Source: Isoetes taiwanensis (Eukaryota; Streptophyta; Lycopodiopsida; Isoetales; Isoetaceae). From it: a DNA stretch of 64,000 nucleotides. The DNA is taken from NCBI GenBank assembly GCA_021234155.1, contig JAJEKV010000005.1, positions 21,622,089 to 21,686,088 of the forward strand, in the 5' to 3' direction. Positions 12,701 to 24,200 of the stretch are shown piece by piece (position 1 is the first letter of the stretch; each line of letters starts with the position of its first letter). The translations under genes were made by a program, and so were the position numbers. Under the pieces are notes generated by a model that had not been told where the DNA came from, did not search any database, and worked only from the letters and a program-made list of their open reading frames with translations.

Positions 12701-12794
12701 CGTTAAGAGGAGTATCCACCCTTTTAGCCTAGAGCTACTCTCTCTCAGATTCAGTGGAGTAGTCATCCGAAAGTGCACGTAGTTAGAGGGCGCC

Positions 12795-14536
12795 TCAAAC
12801 CCGTCGCCACCGCGGTTTGCGATTGGATGGCTCTCCAGCGACGTTTGCAGATCCCTCGCCGCCCCCGAGCCGCCCCATGTCATGCTCTAGACCTTCATTC
12901 ATATCCGCCACTGCTTCCTATAAAAACCAAAAGAATATGGCGTTAATGTAGTTCATAGAATTATAATAATTTTCTACAACGCACCCCCGCATTCCCGCGA
13001 AGTGGGAGAGTTCCCTCGTCATTATAAGCGTTGATACAGATAAATGACTCCCGTTAAAGTGGATACTTGTACGTGCTGCTTGTTAGGGGCAAACCCGTAT
13101 AGATGTTCCTATGACAATATAACGAGTATTAGCTAGTGACATTTAAAGTTCTTATTAAAATTAATGTGAACTAATATAGCTCTTACGAATCTATAGAGAA
13201 ACCCTTTTCGACCGCCGGAGCCCAAATGAGACGCCTTTCGGTCACTTTTAGTTGCTTTGTCGGTCCGAGCTCTATGTTTGCTTTCTGGATCCTTTGCACG
13301 TTCGAATGCAATCTGATTGCAAGGCACACAACATTATCACAAGTTAAAGTGAACGAATGACAAAAAAAAATAAGAAATACCTTGATATCTTCCTTGTGGA
13401 GATTAAGTGGTTTAGGGACTTTTGACCAATCGCCTCCTTCTTTTTCGCAAGTCTGCTTCAGTTCCTTGACCACATGGTGCCTTTGACATAAATCGATAGA
13501 TCAACGCCATATCAAAATAATAAAAACAAGACTATGACTAGGTCATGTACCTCCTTTTTCGTATAAGCTCGCCCATCATCGAAGTGAGCTTCTTCCAGTT
13601 AAACGCCTTTGCTTTTTCTATCTCTGGGAAACTCTGTTTCATTTTATTTTTGACGCTCTCTATTTCGCGTTGGTCATAAGCGCCAGGCCACTCCCCTATA
13701 CCGCGGGGAGGCCATAAACGAGAGATATTATTTGTGACCGCGTCCCTCAGTGTAGTATAAAAGACACTTCCCTCATCATCCTTCTTAGGAAGAGCATCCC
13801 TGAAGCATAAATGGTGGGTATATAAAAGCGTGTTTATGTCTACAGAGTCAATATACATATCCCGTCCGATTAAGAACCTTTTGAGCACTTTACAATGTAT
13901 TCTAAGTGAAGAGAATGAACAAAACAACAAATTTAGATGACAAAGTACTAATATTTAAGGTTGATATCTTAAATAATATGTTCACATAACTTACATCAAA
14001 AAATTATTATTAATATGATAGTCGGGTATATTAGGGGCCAAATCACCCTTGAGACTTACGTGTCTAAAACAAAGCGAAATGGACGCTCTTCTTCGGTGAC
14101 ACGTGGGCGTCGTCGGGATCCTTCCCTCTCCAAGTCAGGCGAGCGACCATGTTCTTCGGATCCCGAACCCTGTGATGATCGTCGCGATCTTGAACGTTGT
14201 GAGTCTGTTGCTCCACTACTTCTTGACCTGGGAAGTAATGAGAGAATGAGCATCTTTAACATGCTGCAACCAAAGAAATGTTTGGTACGTAGTGGATATA
14301 TATTTACTGTTGAAATCTTCCTCCAAGTTCCTTGCATTAGAAAAATCTGTTCCCGTCTCTTGCCTAGAACGGGAGTCCATACTACGTCTAGCATTCTCAA
14401 TATTCTCGCGAGAACGTGGAGGTAGATAATCAACACTATGTCGATTTGGGGAATAGGAGCGGGGAGGCTGCCTAACTAGCGTTGGTGTCAAAGAGGCAAA
14501 ATATCTTTGCAATTTGGTCTCTCGGCGGGGAGACAT
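12795..14536 (-). CDS. TNPA-like (Ptta/En/Spm-type) CACTA gene, six exons recognised
   Basis: A spliced minus-strand gene. Exons: 14,536-14,060 (starts MSPRRETKLQRYFASL, Ser/Arg-rich, ends ERPFRFVLDT); 13,901-13,551; 13,480-13,381; 13,312-13,187; 13,108-13,073 (36 nt, EHLYGFAPNKQH); 12,917-12,795 (to TGA). Every junction I checked from 14,060 onward is GT..AG and keeps frame: donors GTAAGT, GTACAT, GTATTT, GTAAGA, GTACAA. The middle exons carry a charged region (IEKAKAFNWKKLTSMMGELI). The fourth recognised exon has an R-x-K...H...GRKGF block that resembles the 'K.NRAKL...H..G.KSF' core of Ptta/En/Spm proteins. The family's role is binding the subterminal repeats and regulating transposition. 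Within the first exon the frame changes near 14,300, which may be a small unrecognised intron or a 1-base shift. Further 5' exons may exist. Family assignment rests on that core and the position next to an end. Confidence 0.65.
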
Positions 14537-14834
14537 GTTTTGCGGAAGGCGGGGAAGGCGGGGAGCTGGCGGATATCATGCAAAAAAACAATTCATTTAT
14601 TTATTATTTTTATAAAAGCTATCTTAATACCCAAACCCTTTGGTGTAGTGATAGGTGGAGGTTGGCGTCTTGGAGGAACATCAAAGACGATTGCCCCTAC
14701 CTCGTGGAGTCCTCCTCCTATTTTCTCTAAACTCGTCCCTTTCCTCTACACAACAAATTAAAACTCCATGCATAAACTCACATACCTAATTAGAGGGTAA
14801 AGCGATAATAAAAACTATATAAATACTTACCTTA

Positions 14835-14895
14835 CGTCTTGCTCATTCTCCGCATGCGATTGCGATTATTACCTCTATTCATCGCCGAGAAAAAG
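14835..14895 (-). CDS. possible 5' exon of the TNPA-like gene
   Basis: Minus strand: acceptor TTTTGATCTAG at about 14,906, then a frame giving MNRGNNRNRMRRMSK (ATG at 14,882-14,880), ending near a donor-like GTAAGGTAAGT at 14,838-14,828. It is very basic, as expected for a DNA-binding N terminus. A TAA lies at the junction if the second GT is used; use of the first GT avoids it. Linkage to the downstream exon is inferred only. Confidence 0.3.
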
Positions 14896-15049
14896 AGCAC
14901 ACCTAGATCAAAAGAAATTGTGAGAGAAACATTTGATAACCATGAATGATATTGGTTGCAATAATAGAATGATACCAAACCATAGAGATGAAAAATAGTA
15001 TTTTTATGGTTCGAAATGTGCCACTAATGAGCCCCGGCAGACTTACTGC

Positions 15050-15165
15050 AGTCTTGACCGTCTTGACCGGGGGCGGAGGGGGAGACGCATAATGCCATGA
15101 ATATTGCATCAGCAGAAAGAGGGCCACAATGAGGAAAACCGCTAAGAATTGAGCCTCCGCCATGA
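15050..15165 (-). CDS. small membrane-anchor exon, function unknown
   Basis: Minus strand ATG opening a 39-codon exon: MAEAQFLAVFLIVALFLLMQ is a single strongly hydrophobic helix. It is followed by a proline run (ASPPPPPVKTVKTA) and then a perfect donor, GTAAGT, at about 15,045. The next good acceptor is at 14,906, before the basic exon described above. It might be the first exon of the TNPA-like transcript or a separate small signal-anchored peptide. I do not recognise it. Confidence 0.35.
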
Positions 15166-15359
15166 CTATATATATTAATTTGAACATAACGAGAATTAGC
15201 GAGAGAAAAGCTTTGAACAAGTGTCTTTGAATAAATACCTAAATTTATATTCTTATCTTCTTATTTATATTAGAAAAGTATCTCGTATATATGTATGGGG
15301 TGCATATCGAACTCTAGGTTGCCATATTATCAGGCCATGTATCATGTCATACACCGAAC

Positions 15360-15600
15360 CCTAAATTATCCCACGTGGCATTTTTAGTGCCACATCATGA
15401 AACCCTACGTCGCGTGTGGCACATCATCAAACCCTAGGTTGTGTCACGTCGCGACTTCCTATTGCCACATCATAGTAAGTGCCATGTCATCAAACCCACA
15501 ACTGCGTGTGCCACATCATCAAACCCTAGATTGTGCCACATGGCATTTACAATCTAGGGTTTGATGATGTAGCACACAAAACCTAGGGTTTGACGTCTGT
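15360..15600. repeat. short repeats (gccacatcatcaaaccctag) with a 25-bp hairpin
   Basis: Four degenerate direct copies of gccacatcatcaaaccctag lie between 15,365 and 15,534. The last copy faces an inverted copy: the arms at 15,510-15,534 and 15,549-15,573 pair in 24 of 25 positions around a 14-nt loop. Another inverted partial copy follows at about 15,577-15,592. It sits upstream of the TNPA-like gene, so it could be regulatory or a small RNA source. Confidence 0.75.
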
Positions 15601-15753
15601 AGCGACACTTTATCTACAAGTTATGATTAATAATTTATTTACCATTAATAATAATTTTTTTGATTAATAAATTACTTTTTTCATTAGTAATTTTGACTAA
15701 AAAACATTTATTGGTTGCAACAAGCCTCAAATAGGAAGACAAAATTATATTAA

Positions 15754-15923
15754 TCACTTCTTGCAAGCATTTAACAGTAGCTTAGCCATCTCAAGTGGAT
15801 CACCACACTTCATATGTCGTCTCTCTCTCACAACTATATCAGAAGAAAGCCCTGCTGTTTTGAACACATCGACGACGCGAGCAAGGTAGCCCTTAAGCTC
15901 GAAATATCGCCAAAAGGCTATTT
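15754..15923 (-). CDS. possible terminal exon of the kinase-like gene
   Basis: After an acceptor-like AAATAG at about 15,920, the minus strand gives an uninterrupted ~54-codon frame (FWRYFELKGYLARVVDVFK ... KLLLNACKK) ending in TGA. It lies downstream of the kinase-like frame in the same orientation, but 0.75 kb separates them and no matching donor was identified. The composition is protein-like; function unknown. Confidence 0.3.
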
Positions 15924-16679
15924 TTTTGGACATTTGCATTTTTTTTCACTATTGTTGAGTAGGATCAATTAGGAGTGGTGCCAATAAGATATCGCCACCT
16001 TGTCTACGAAATTTTCTCCCTCCACTCATAAGTTAGCCTACATTACTAAATGATGGATTCTTGGATTCGCCCCCATGTGAATTTTATTCTTGGTAATTAT
16101 TCTAAAATCGCCCCTTAACCCCCTAAAATCATGTAAAATTAATAGAATTCTATTCTTGGTAAGTCTTTTAGAATTGTCATTTACCTCCAAAAAAAAAAAA
16201 AGGAAAGGGAAAAAACCATGCATGTTATATGGATTTCATGATCCGGTTCCAACATCCAGGTATGCAATCCTGGAGTATTTTTGCTTTTGGTCTGTTGTTT
16301 ATCCAATCTTAAAAAGATGACTGAAATCAAATCGGTTTGTGCTTGTCTACCATAATATGCAATCATGCCTCGGCTAAGTTTGTGTACTTGTTGTTGTTTA
16401 GCCCTTAGTGTGGAGCTATTGAGATTTACAAACATATGCCAATGTCTGATAACATGTATATTTATTATGTGAGCATTACGCTTACAACTGTATACGGACA
16501 TAACAAATATATATTGTACTTGAGAAAAAAGTATATATTCCATTGCTTGATGGATGAAAGATTCGCCAAGGTTGCTACAACTCAAATTGAAGCCTGAAAC
16601 AAAATCGCCAACATAACTAATCGAAAAAAGCTAAGATTCGCCTCACATTCTAAATTACACCTATAAAAATTTGGGCTTA

Positions 16680-18106
16680 AGGGCTACCCTGGACGCGAGC
16701 AATAGATGGGCGATCCATGTGCACCAGCTCTCTATCCATCATCATTTGGACCTTCATATGTTGGATGATGTCCAATGTGCTAGAGTATCGGTCGGTTGGG
16801 TTTATCTCAACACACAACCCCATAAGTCGCATTGCCTGGACAAAATCAAGGAGCATCTCGTAAATGTAGCCCAGGGAATATATGTCAGATATCTCATGCC
16901 CCCATGATGCTTGGTCATCTGATGATGATGTAAAAACTCTCTTCTCCCACCAAGGATATCGCACCGTTCCATCTTGTAGTGTATAACGGCTCTTCAATTT
17001 GGGCATTCGCTCCTTGCAAAAAAAACGGAGGGCCGTGTCCCAATCACCAATAGCCACCCACACATTTGTAAGGGAGTCATCAAAATGGAGTTTGACCCTT
17101 TTGCAATTGAGCTTTGTGTGTGTCCAACCTGGAGCGTGGATGGCATAGACTCCTTCTGCAAGAGCGAGAGCTATTTCTGGGACGTACTTATACACGAGTC
17201 TCATTTTGGCTTTCTACTCCGCACTTATCTTCATATCAGCCCTTCTTGGAGCACTATGCATTGCATTTGACCATCTCCTATAAGAAGAGAATTGGCGGAA
17301 GATGGTCAAGTAATTGCAAAGGTTCCTCCATTCATGAATGGCAGGGACTACCATTGGTCCCCGTGGCTCATCTCCACAAAAGACCCGGGGGGCAAGTCCA
17401 GGGGTGTGGCCAATCTTTGGACTTGGGCTCTTGAAACGGATATACTTGTCGACCAACAACCATGATGCAGCTCTATCTTGGCCTCTCCACACAATGCCGA
17501 TTATAATAATCATCTTGATTAAAGTACAGGTTCCCAAGATCTGGATTTGGTATATCTGGCAGTCTTGTTTACTACCAATGCACTTTACAACTCCAACAGC
17601 ATCCACAGGAATGTTGTCAATAAATGCAGCACATTTATCATGAGCATGTAATGATAATCTAGCCCCCGCACCAATAGAGCTCCCACCATGGATAAGACTA
17701 TCTAACTCCTTCACCGCTCATCATTGAGACCGCCATCGGCCATCTTGTGATCTTTCGCGTGAACCTTTGCACTTCGCCGCGAATTAGCCCATCGTCCCAC
17801 GTATGCCTCGGCATAGGGGCTCATAAGTGGCACTTTATACTTAAGTAGCATCCTCAATTCGGCTCGGGGATTGCAAACCCAAGACTTTAAGTTCTTTCTC
17901 ATCATATCTTCCAACTCGGACTCATGCTCGGCCACCTCCCACATAATTCGGACCGACATTCTTTCTCAACCGATGCTACAAAGCGGTTAATTCGATCATC
18001 GGGTTTGCATATGTCGTTAAGATTCGATGCATGCATATTTGATTGATGAGGATCGCCTAATTTCACTAAGCATCTCTTGTCCCCATCGAGGCCATTTTAT
18101 GCCTAC
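16680..18106 (-). pseudogene. protein-kinase-like gene, broken by one stop and one frameshift
   Basis: Minus strand. After an acceptor (TTTTTTTTGTAG, about 18,107) a frame starts NGLDGDKRCLVKLGDP, shifts once near 17,930, and continues to about 17,715. From 17,714 to 16,677 a single frame runs about 345 codons, interrupted only by one TAG at 17,214-17,216. The second half has C-lobe features: an 'IALALAEGVYAIH' helix; a catalytic-loop-like GWTHTKLN (HTK in place of HRD); VAIGDWDTA at the DFG position; and ISDIYSLGYIYEMLL, matching 'D.YSLG' of subdomain IX. The altered HRD and DFG motifs suggest a pseudokinase even before the stop. No Gly-rich loop is evident. Host-type kinase sequence inside a transposon suggests capture. 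Confidence 0.6.
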
Positions 18107-18299
18107 AAAAAAAAACAAAATAATGAATACAAAAGCCAAGCATGCACAAAGTAAATGCAACATAATCTGACAATATCAAACATGTATGCGAGACCATATA
18201 ATCATTACTTATAACACGCCCTATGGCGACTAATACCTTATCCGATCCCGCCCCAAAAGCAAGAAAAAAAAGAAGAAGAAACAAGAAAAACTAAATAGG

Positions 18300-18740
18300 T
18301 TAGATTAGGGTATTCAGACCCACGGTCAATTTACATTCGTATTACTAGTTAATTAGTTAGCAGATAGTCCCAAAATTTAGTTAACTTTTTTAACCAAAAA
18401 CACTACCTAAACTTATCTTCGCACCTTGTTCGGATTAGTTAGCAAAATTAACTAAAAATTAACTAAATTAGAAATTAGCACTATAGAGGTCACTTTAAGT
18501 TTAGTTAATTGTACATATAATTTTTATGCCTTTGGCTAACTTAACTAGACAAAGAAATAATTTAGTTAATTAGTTAAGTTTTTTTTTACCAACGCTTTTA
18601 GTGCGAATTAGTACTACATTAAGTTAGCCTAACCTATTTTTTTTTAACTAGCACGGGTGTGAAGGGAATCATCCAGTTACTGTTAACTTAACCTAGCCCT
18701 AGCTACCTCTAGCTAAAACTGACAATAAACGTGAACTAAG
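18300..18740. other. taactaa-rich spacer
   Basis: Non-coding DNA with many variants of ttagttaa/ttaactaa on both strands (about 18,345-18,700). This gives a loosely self-complementary character. No gene seen. Confidence 0.4.
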
Positions 18741-19125
18741 GCCCGAACACCTGGTCCTCCCCACTCGCGGTGGAGCCGACCATGTCCTTGCCGTAGCCAC
18801 ATCTACCTAAGAATGAGAAGAAAAGTGGACTTGGACCCGGACACCTAGTCCTCCAGGAATAAAGGTGGAGCCGAAAGAATGCCCTTGAACAAGCCACTAC
18901 AATTTTATTTTAAACCTAAAAAATAACAAGTGGAATCGGAAGTGGACTTGAACCCTGCACGTGGTCCTCTCCACTCTAGGTGGAGCCGAAGCATGCCCTT
19001 GAACAAGCCACTCATTAACCTAGGAAACATTTATGATTGTAGTGAAAGTGGACTTGAAGAGGGTACATGGTCCTCCCCACTCTAGGTGGAGCCGACCCGT
19101 GCCCTTGAACAAGCCACTCCATCAA
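18740..19125 (+). repeat. four ~105-bp tandem repeats, family shared with 47.7-48.0 kb
   Basis: The phrase ggtggagccga occurs at 18,769, 18,864, 18,979 and 19,085 (spacing 95, 115, 106). It is preceded by ggtcctcc.ccactc and followed by atgcccttgaacaagccac. Three diverged copies of the same family in the same orientation lie at 47,768, 47,879 and about 47,990. Confidence 0.8.
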
Positions 19126-19225
19126 TTTTTTTAACCTACTTAAAACTATAAAAATAAAATGCAAGTGCGATCAACTACTTACCAAAATAAGGACGCGTGT
19201 ACAAGATCCTGTCGGGTCCAAATCG

Positions 19226-19820
19226 TAATAGAAAGCTGCAACAGAAGTAACAAAGCATTAGAAGAATAAGAACAAAGAAGAAAAAGATCGAAGAAGAAAG
19301 AAAGGAAAAAAAGGGGGGGGGGATAGAAAACAAGAGATAGAAATAAAACAAGAGAAAGAAATAAGAGAATAGAAGGGAAGAAATAAGGATAGAATAGAGA
19401 AGAAATAAGAGAAGAAACAAGAAAGAATGAAGAAAAATAAGAGGAAATAAGAGAAGGGAAGGGAATAGAATGGAAGGAAGAAATAAGGGAAGGGAAAGAA
19501 AAGGATCGAATGGAAAGTGAGGAAGAAATGTGAAGAATAAGAAACAAATGAAGAATGAAGAAATGAAATTAAAAAGAATGAAGAATAAGAAATGAAAAAA
19601 AATGAAGAATAAGGAAGGGAAGAGAAGAAAGAAATGAGGGAAGGGAGGGGAAAGAATTAGGAATGAGAAAGCATGAGAAAGAATGGAAATGAGAAACAAA
19701 TGAGAAAGCATGAGAAAGCATGAGAAAGAAATGAGAAAGAAATGAGAAAGCATGAGAAAGAAATGAGAAAGCAAGAAATTAGAAAGAATGAGGAAGAATG
19801 AGAAAGAGTGAGGAAAGAGT
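19226..19820 (+). repeat. 0.6-kb purine tract (GAA/GAGAAAG)
   Basis: Nearly all A and G on the plus strand, built of drifting gaagaaataag and gaatgagaaag units. It contains a homopurine subregion with a run of nine G at about 19,313. The apparent Phe/Leu/Ser-rich minus-strand frames (up to 233 codons) are reading-frame artefacts of the pyrimidine strand. Such tracts can form triplexes and stall polymerases. Confidence 0.85.
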
Positions 19821-19947
19821 GTGCATCGAAAAAAGGCGAGTCTTTGACCAGGGGGGCAACAAGGCGGTGCGGACACATTAAAAAAATTTTCACTTGGAAA
19901 CTATGAAGCAATCTTTCATCAAGGTACAATTGTTTCTGAGAAACAAA

Positions 19948-21237
19948 ACCAGTTCATTACAAGTTAGTTATGCCATCCATGACAAATAGCTTTAGGGAGC
20001 AGAAAAACCAAAACAAAAACCCTTCTAGAATCTGGCAAGTCACAGGGTTTACGTCCAATGCAATCTTAGACCAAGTATAACGTCCAGCGAGCCAAGGTCA
20101 ACCCCAAGTACAACGATCCCACAAACTCCATTCCTTTGACCTTAGCTAACCCTTTGACCTAGACCTTCTCCGAAAATTTCGAAAATTGGGCTGTGTGATG
20201 GAGATGGATTAGGAATCCAGCTGGCAAAAAATCAGAATTTATTTTCGTACAATGCATTAATTGCGAATTTATGAATGTCTTGCCACTGCAAAAGCGCCCC
20301 CCGACTTCTACTTGCCACATCGGGAGGAGGACAGGCCCAAACTCCGCTCCGTCTGTTCCCCTTGCTCCGTATTCTCGGCTGCAGCTTCTCGGCCAGGTCC
20401 CAAGTGCAACAGACCAAGTCTCGGCCCCCAAAACGCAAACCCTTCTAGAACCTGGCAACCCACAGGGTTTACGTTTTGGAGGCCCTCTCCTTGTCAGATT
20501 CGGGCGGGACCTTGCGCCGTGACTTGACGTGGAGTGGGGGTGTTGATGCTAGAGCACGGACCCTAAAATCCCCCGAAGCTGCTTGCCCGAATTTCCTCTC
20601 CCAAGGCCCTGGGGGCCGGAGGCGACCTCCCTAGGGGCTGCGATTTGACTCTGCGAGTGGACTCGAGCGTCGGCGTTGCCCTAGGGACCAAGTTACGTGG
20701 CGAAGACCAAACTTCGGCCCCCCAAAACAAAACCCTTCTAGAATGCGGCAAGTCCGCGGGGTTTTACGTTTGGAGGCCCTCTCCTTGTCGATTTGGTGGG
20801 GACCTTGCACCGTATCTTGACATGGAGTGGGGGTGTTGGCCTTGAGAGTCGGGACCCTAAACTCCCAGGAAGTTGCTTGCCCGAACCCAGTTCATTACAA
20901 GTTAATTATGCCATCCATGTCAAATAGCTTTAGGGAGGAGTCCGTTGAACAAGGGCATTCTCTCTATCTATATGCCTTGATCTTTGAAACACAACCATCA
21001 TCACAAGCAACCAAATCTAACCCCCAACCCGCAAGACTAGTCTTTTGCTTTTCTCAGAATCATTTATCTTCATTCTAGTAGTTATGATGCTTTTTCAGTA
21101 ATCATTTATCTTCATTCTAATAGTTATGATGCTTATATTCTCAATGCAATCTTAGACCAAGTATAACGTCCAAATGAGCCAAGGTCAACCCCAAGTACAA
21201 CGATCCCACAAACTCCATTCCTTTGACCTTAGCTAAC
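19948..21237 (+). repeat. divergent leading part of the array
   Basis: The first unit differs from the rest. The ccagttcattacaagtta(g/a)ttatgcc segment occurs at 19,949 and again at 20,887. A segment with gaccaagtataacgtcca and caaccccaagtacaacgatc occurs at about 20,070 and again at about 21,150. The cttctagaa...ggtttacgt segment appears three times (about 20,027; 20,444; 20,733). This edge records rearrangements predating the homogeneous copies, as expected for an array edge that escapes homogenisation. Confidence 0.7.
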
Positions 21238-24200
21238 CCTTTGACCTAGACCTTTCTCGAAAATTTCAAAAAATTGGGTAGTGTCTTTGGAGATGGGTTA
21301 GGAATCCGGTGGCAAAAAATCAGAATTTATTTTCGTACAATGCATTAATTGCGAATTTATGAATGTCTTGCCTTTTGCCAAAAGCCCCGACTTCTACTTG
21401 CCACATCGGGAGGACAGGCCCAAACTCAGCTCCGGGCCCCTTGCCATTTCATTTGCGGCTGCGACTTCGGCCAGGTCCCAAGTGCAACAGACCAAGTCTC
21501 GGCCCCCAAAACGCAAAACCCTTCTAGGACCTGGCAACCCACAGGGTTTACGTTTTGGAGGCCCTCTCCTTGTCGGTCAGCGGGCTGGGACCTTGCGCCT
21601 GGCGTGACTTGACGTGGAGTGGGGGTGTTGGCCTTGAGCCGCGGACCCTAAAATCCCGGGAAGGCGCTTGCCCGAATTTCCCTCTCCCCCAGGCCACGGG
21701 GCCGGGCAGGCGACCTCCCCTCTCCGGAATCGCGATTTGACTCTGCCAATGGACTCAGAACGTCGACGTTGCCCTGGGGACCAAGTTCCGTGGCCAGAAG
21801 ACCACCCGACCTCCAAGAAGCGCCAAAGTAGCTCACTTCCATCACACTCGTAGTCAATTGGCCTAGGATGTGGATGCGGGATACTGTCGTGGAGGGCGTG
21901 AGTGTTTCTTTCTTTTGCAAAACCGACCTTGTAACTTGCTCCCTAGGGTAATTTCGCCATTCCGGACGATTTGACAGGGTCGATTTGCCATTCCGGAGCC
22001 TCCCCGGTGCCCGAACGACAAGACACTGCGGTTTCTACAAGGCCGACCTCAGGACGCCCCGCGGTTTGACAAGTTCTCCCGGACCGATCTGGAATCTTTT
22101 GGGCCTTCCCGAAGAGGGGCCCCTGAACGGAGGATCCAACGGTCGGATAGGGGAACCGGGCTCCGGGAGGGTGGTCATTAGGGGGAGCGCTGCCAAGAAG
22201 GGCTGCCTCGGGAACTTTTTTGGATCCCGCCTCTTGGGGTCCGGACTCTCCCCTGTTGTGAGGGATCCCTGCAAGGGCCTGGCCTCGTTTGACTTGGGGA
22301 AGGGTGCGGCTTCGGTTGCCCCTCAGGAACGGGCTGCCCGACCGCTCTAATGCTAACCCTTTGACCTAGACCTTCTCCGAAAATTTCGAAAATTGGGCGG
22401 TGTGCTGGAAATGGATTAGGATTCCAGCTGGCAAAAAATCAGAATTTATTTTCGTACAATGCATTAATTGCGAATTTATGAATGTCTTGCCACTGCAAAA
22501 GCGCCCCCCGACTTCTACTTGCCACATCGGGAGGAGGACAGGCCCAAACTCCGCTCGCCGGTTCCCCTTGCTCCGTATTCCTGGCCTGCAGCTTCTCGGT
22601 GTCCCAAGTGCAACAGACCAAGTCTCGGCCCCCAAAACGCAAACCCTTCTAGAACCTGGCAACCCACAGGGTTTACGTTTTGGAGGCCCTCTCCTTGTCA
22701 GATTCGGGCGGGACCTTGCGCGTGACTTGACGTGGAGTGGGGGTGTTGGATGCGAGCACGGACCCTAAAATCCCCCTAAGCCTGCTTGCCCTGAATTTCC
22801 TCTCCCCAAGGCCACGGGACCGGACGGGCGACCTCCCTCTCGGGAATCGCTGATTTGACTCGCCAATGGACTTAACGTCAACGTTGCCCCTGGGGACCAA
22901 GTTCCGGGCTTTTAAGACCACCGACATCCAAGAAGCCAAAGTAGCTCACTTCCATCACACTCGTGAGTCAATTGGCCTAGGATGTGGATGCGGGATCTTG
23001 TGGAGGGCGTGAGTGTTTCTTTCTTTTGCAAAACCGACCTTGTAACTTGCTCCCTAGGGTAATTTTGCCATTCCGGACGATTTGGCAGGGGTCGATTTGC
23101 CATTCGAGCCTCCCTGCCCGAACGACAAGACATCTGCGGTTTTACAAGGCCGACCTCCGGGACGCCCCATGGTTTGACAAGTTCTCCCGGACCGATCTGG
23201 AATCTTTTGGGCCTTCCCGAAGAGGGGCCCCTGAACGGAGGATCCAACGGTCGGATAGGGGAACCGGGCTCCGGGAGGGTGGTCATTAGCGTGCAGCCCC
23301 CCGGGGGAGCGCTGCCAGGAAGGGCTGCCTCGGGAACTTTTTTGGATCCCGCCTCTTGGGGTCCGGACTCTCCCCTCTTGTGAGGGATCCCTACAAGGTC
23401 CTAGCCTCGTTTGACTTGGGGAAGGGTGCCAGCTCGGTTGCCCTGCAACGGGCTGCCCCGACCGTTCTAATGCTAACCTTTTGACCTAGACCTTCTCCGA
23501 AAATTTCGAAAATTGGGCTGTGTGCTCGAAATGGATTAGGATTCCAGCTGGCAAAAAATCAGAATTTATTTTCGTACAATGCATTAATTGCGAATTTATG
23601 AATGTCTTGCCACTGCAAAAGCGCCCCCCGACTTCTACTTGCCACATCGGGAGGAGGACAGGCCCAAACTCCGCTCCGTCAGTTCCCCTTGCTCCGTATT
23701 CTCGGCTGCAGCTTCTCGGCCAGGTCCCAAGTGCAACAGACCAAGTCTCGGCCCCCAAAACGCAAACCCTTCTAGAACCTGGCAACCCACAGGGTTTACG
23801 TTTTGGAGGCCCTCTCCTTGTCAGATTCGGCCGGGACCTTGCGCCGTGACTTGACGTGGAGTGGGGGTGTTGACGCCAGAGCGGGGACCCTAAAATCCCC
23901 CCGTAAGCTGCTTGCCCCGATTTCTCTCCCCAAGGCCCAGGGGGACGGACGGGCGACCTCCCCTCCCCGGGACGGATTTGACTCGCCAATGGACTCGAAC
24001 GCCGACGCTTGCCCCGGGGACCAAGTTCCGTGGGCTGTAAGACCACCCCGACCTCCAAGAAGCGCCAAAGTAGCTCACTTCCATCACACTCGTAGTCAAT
24101 TGGCCTAGGATGTGGATGCGGGATACTGTCGTGGAGGGCGTGAGTGTTTCTTTCTTTTGCAAAACCGACCTTGTAACTTGCTCCCTAGGGTAATTTCGCC

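Noticed and set aside
19175-19876. 233-codon Phe/Leu/Ser-rich frame, as a membrane protein
   Set aside because: It is the complement of a simple purine tract; all frames there give similar low-complexity peptides.
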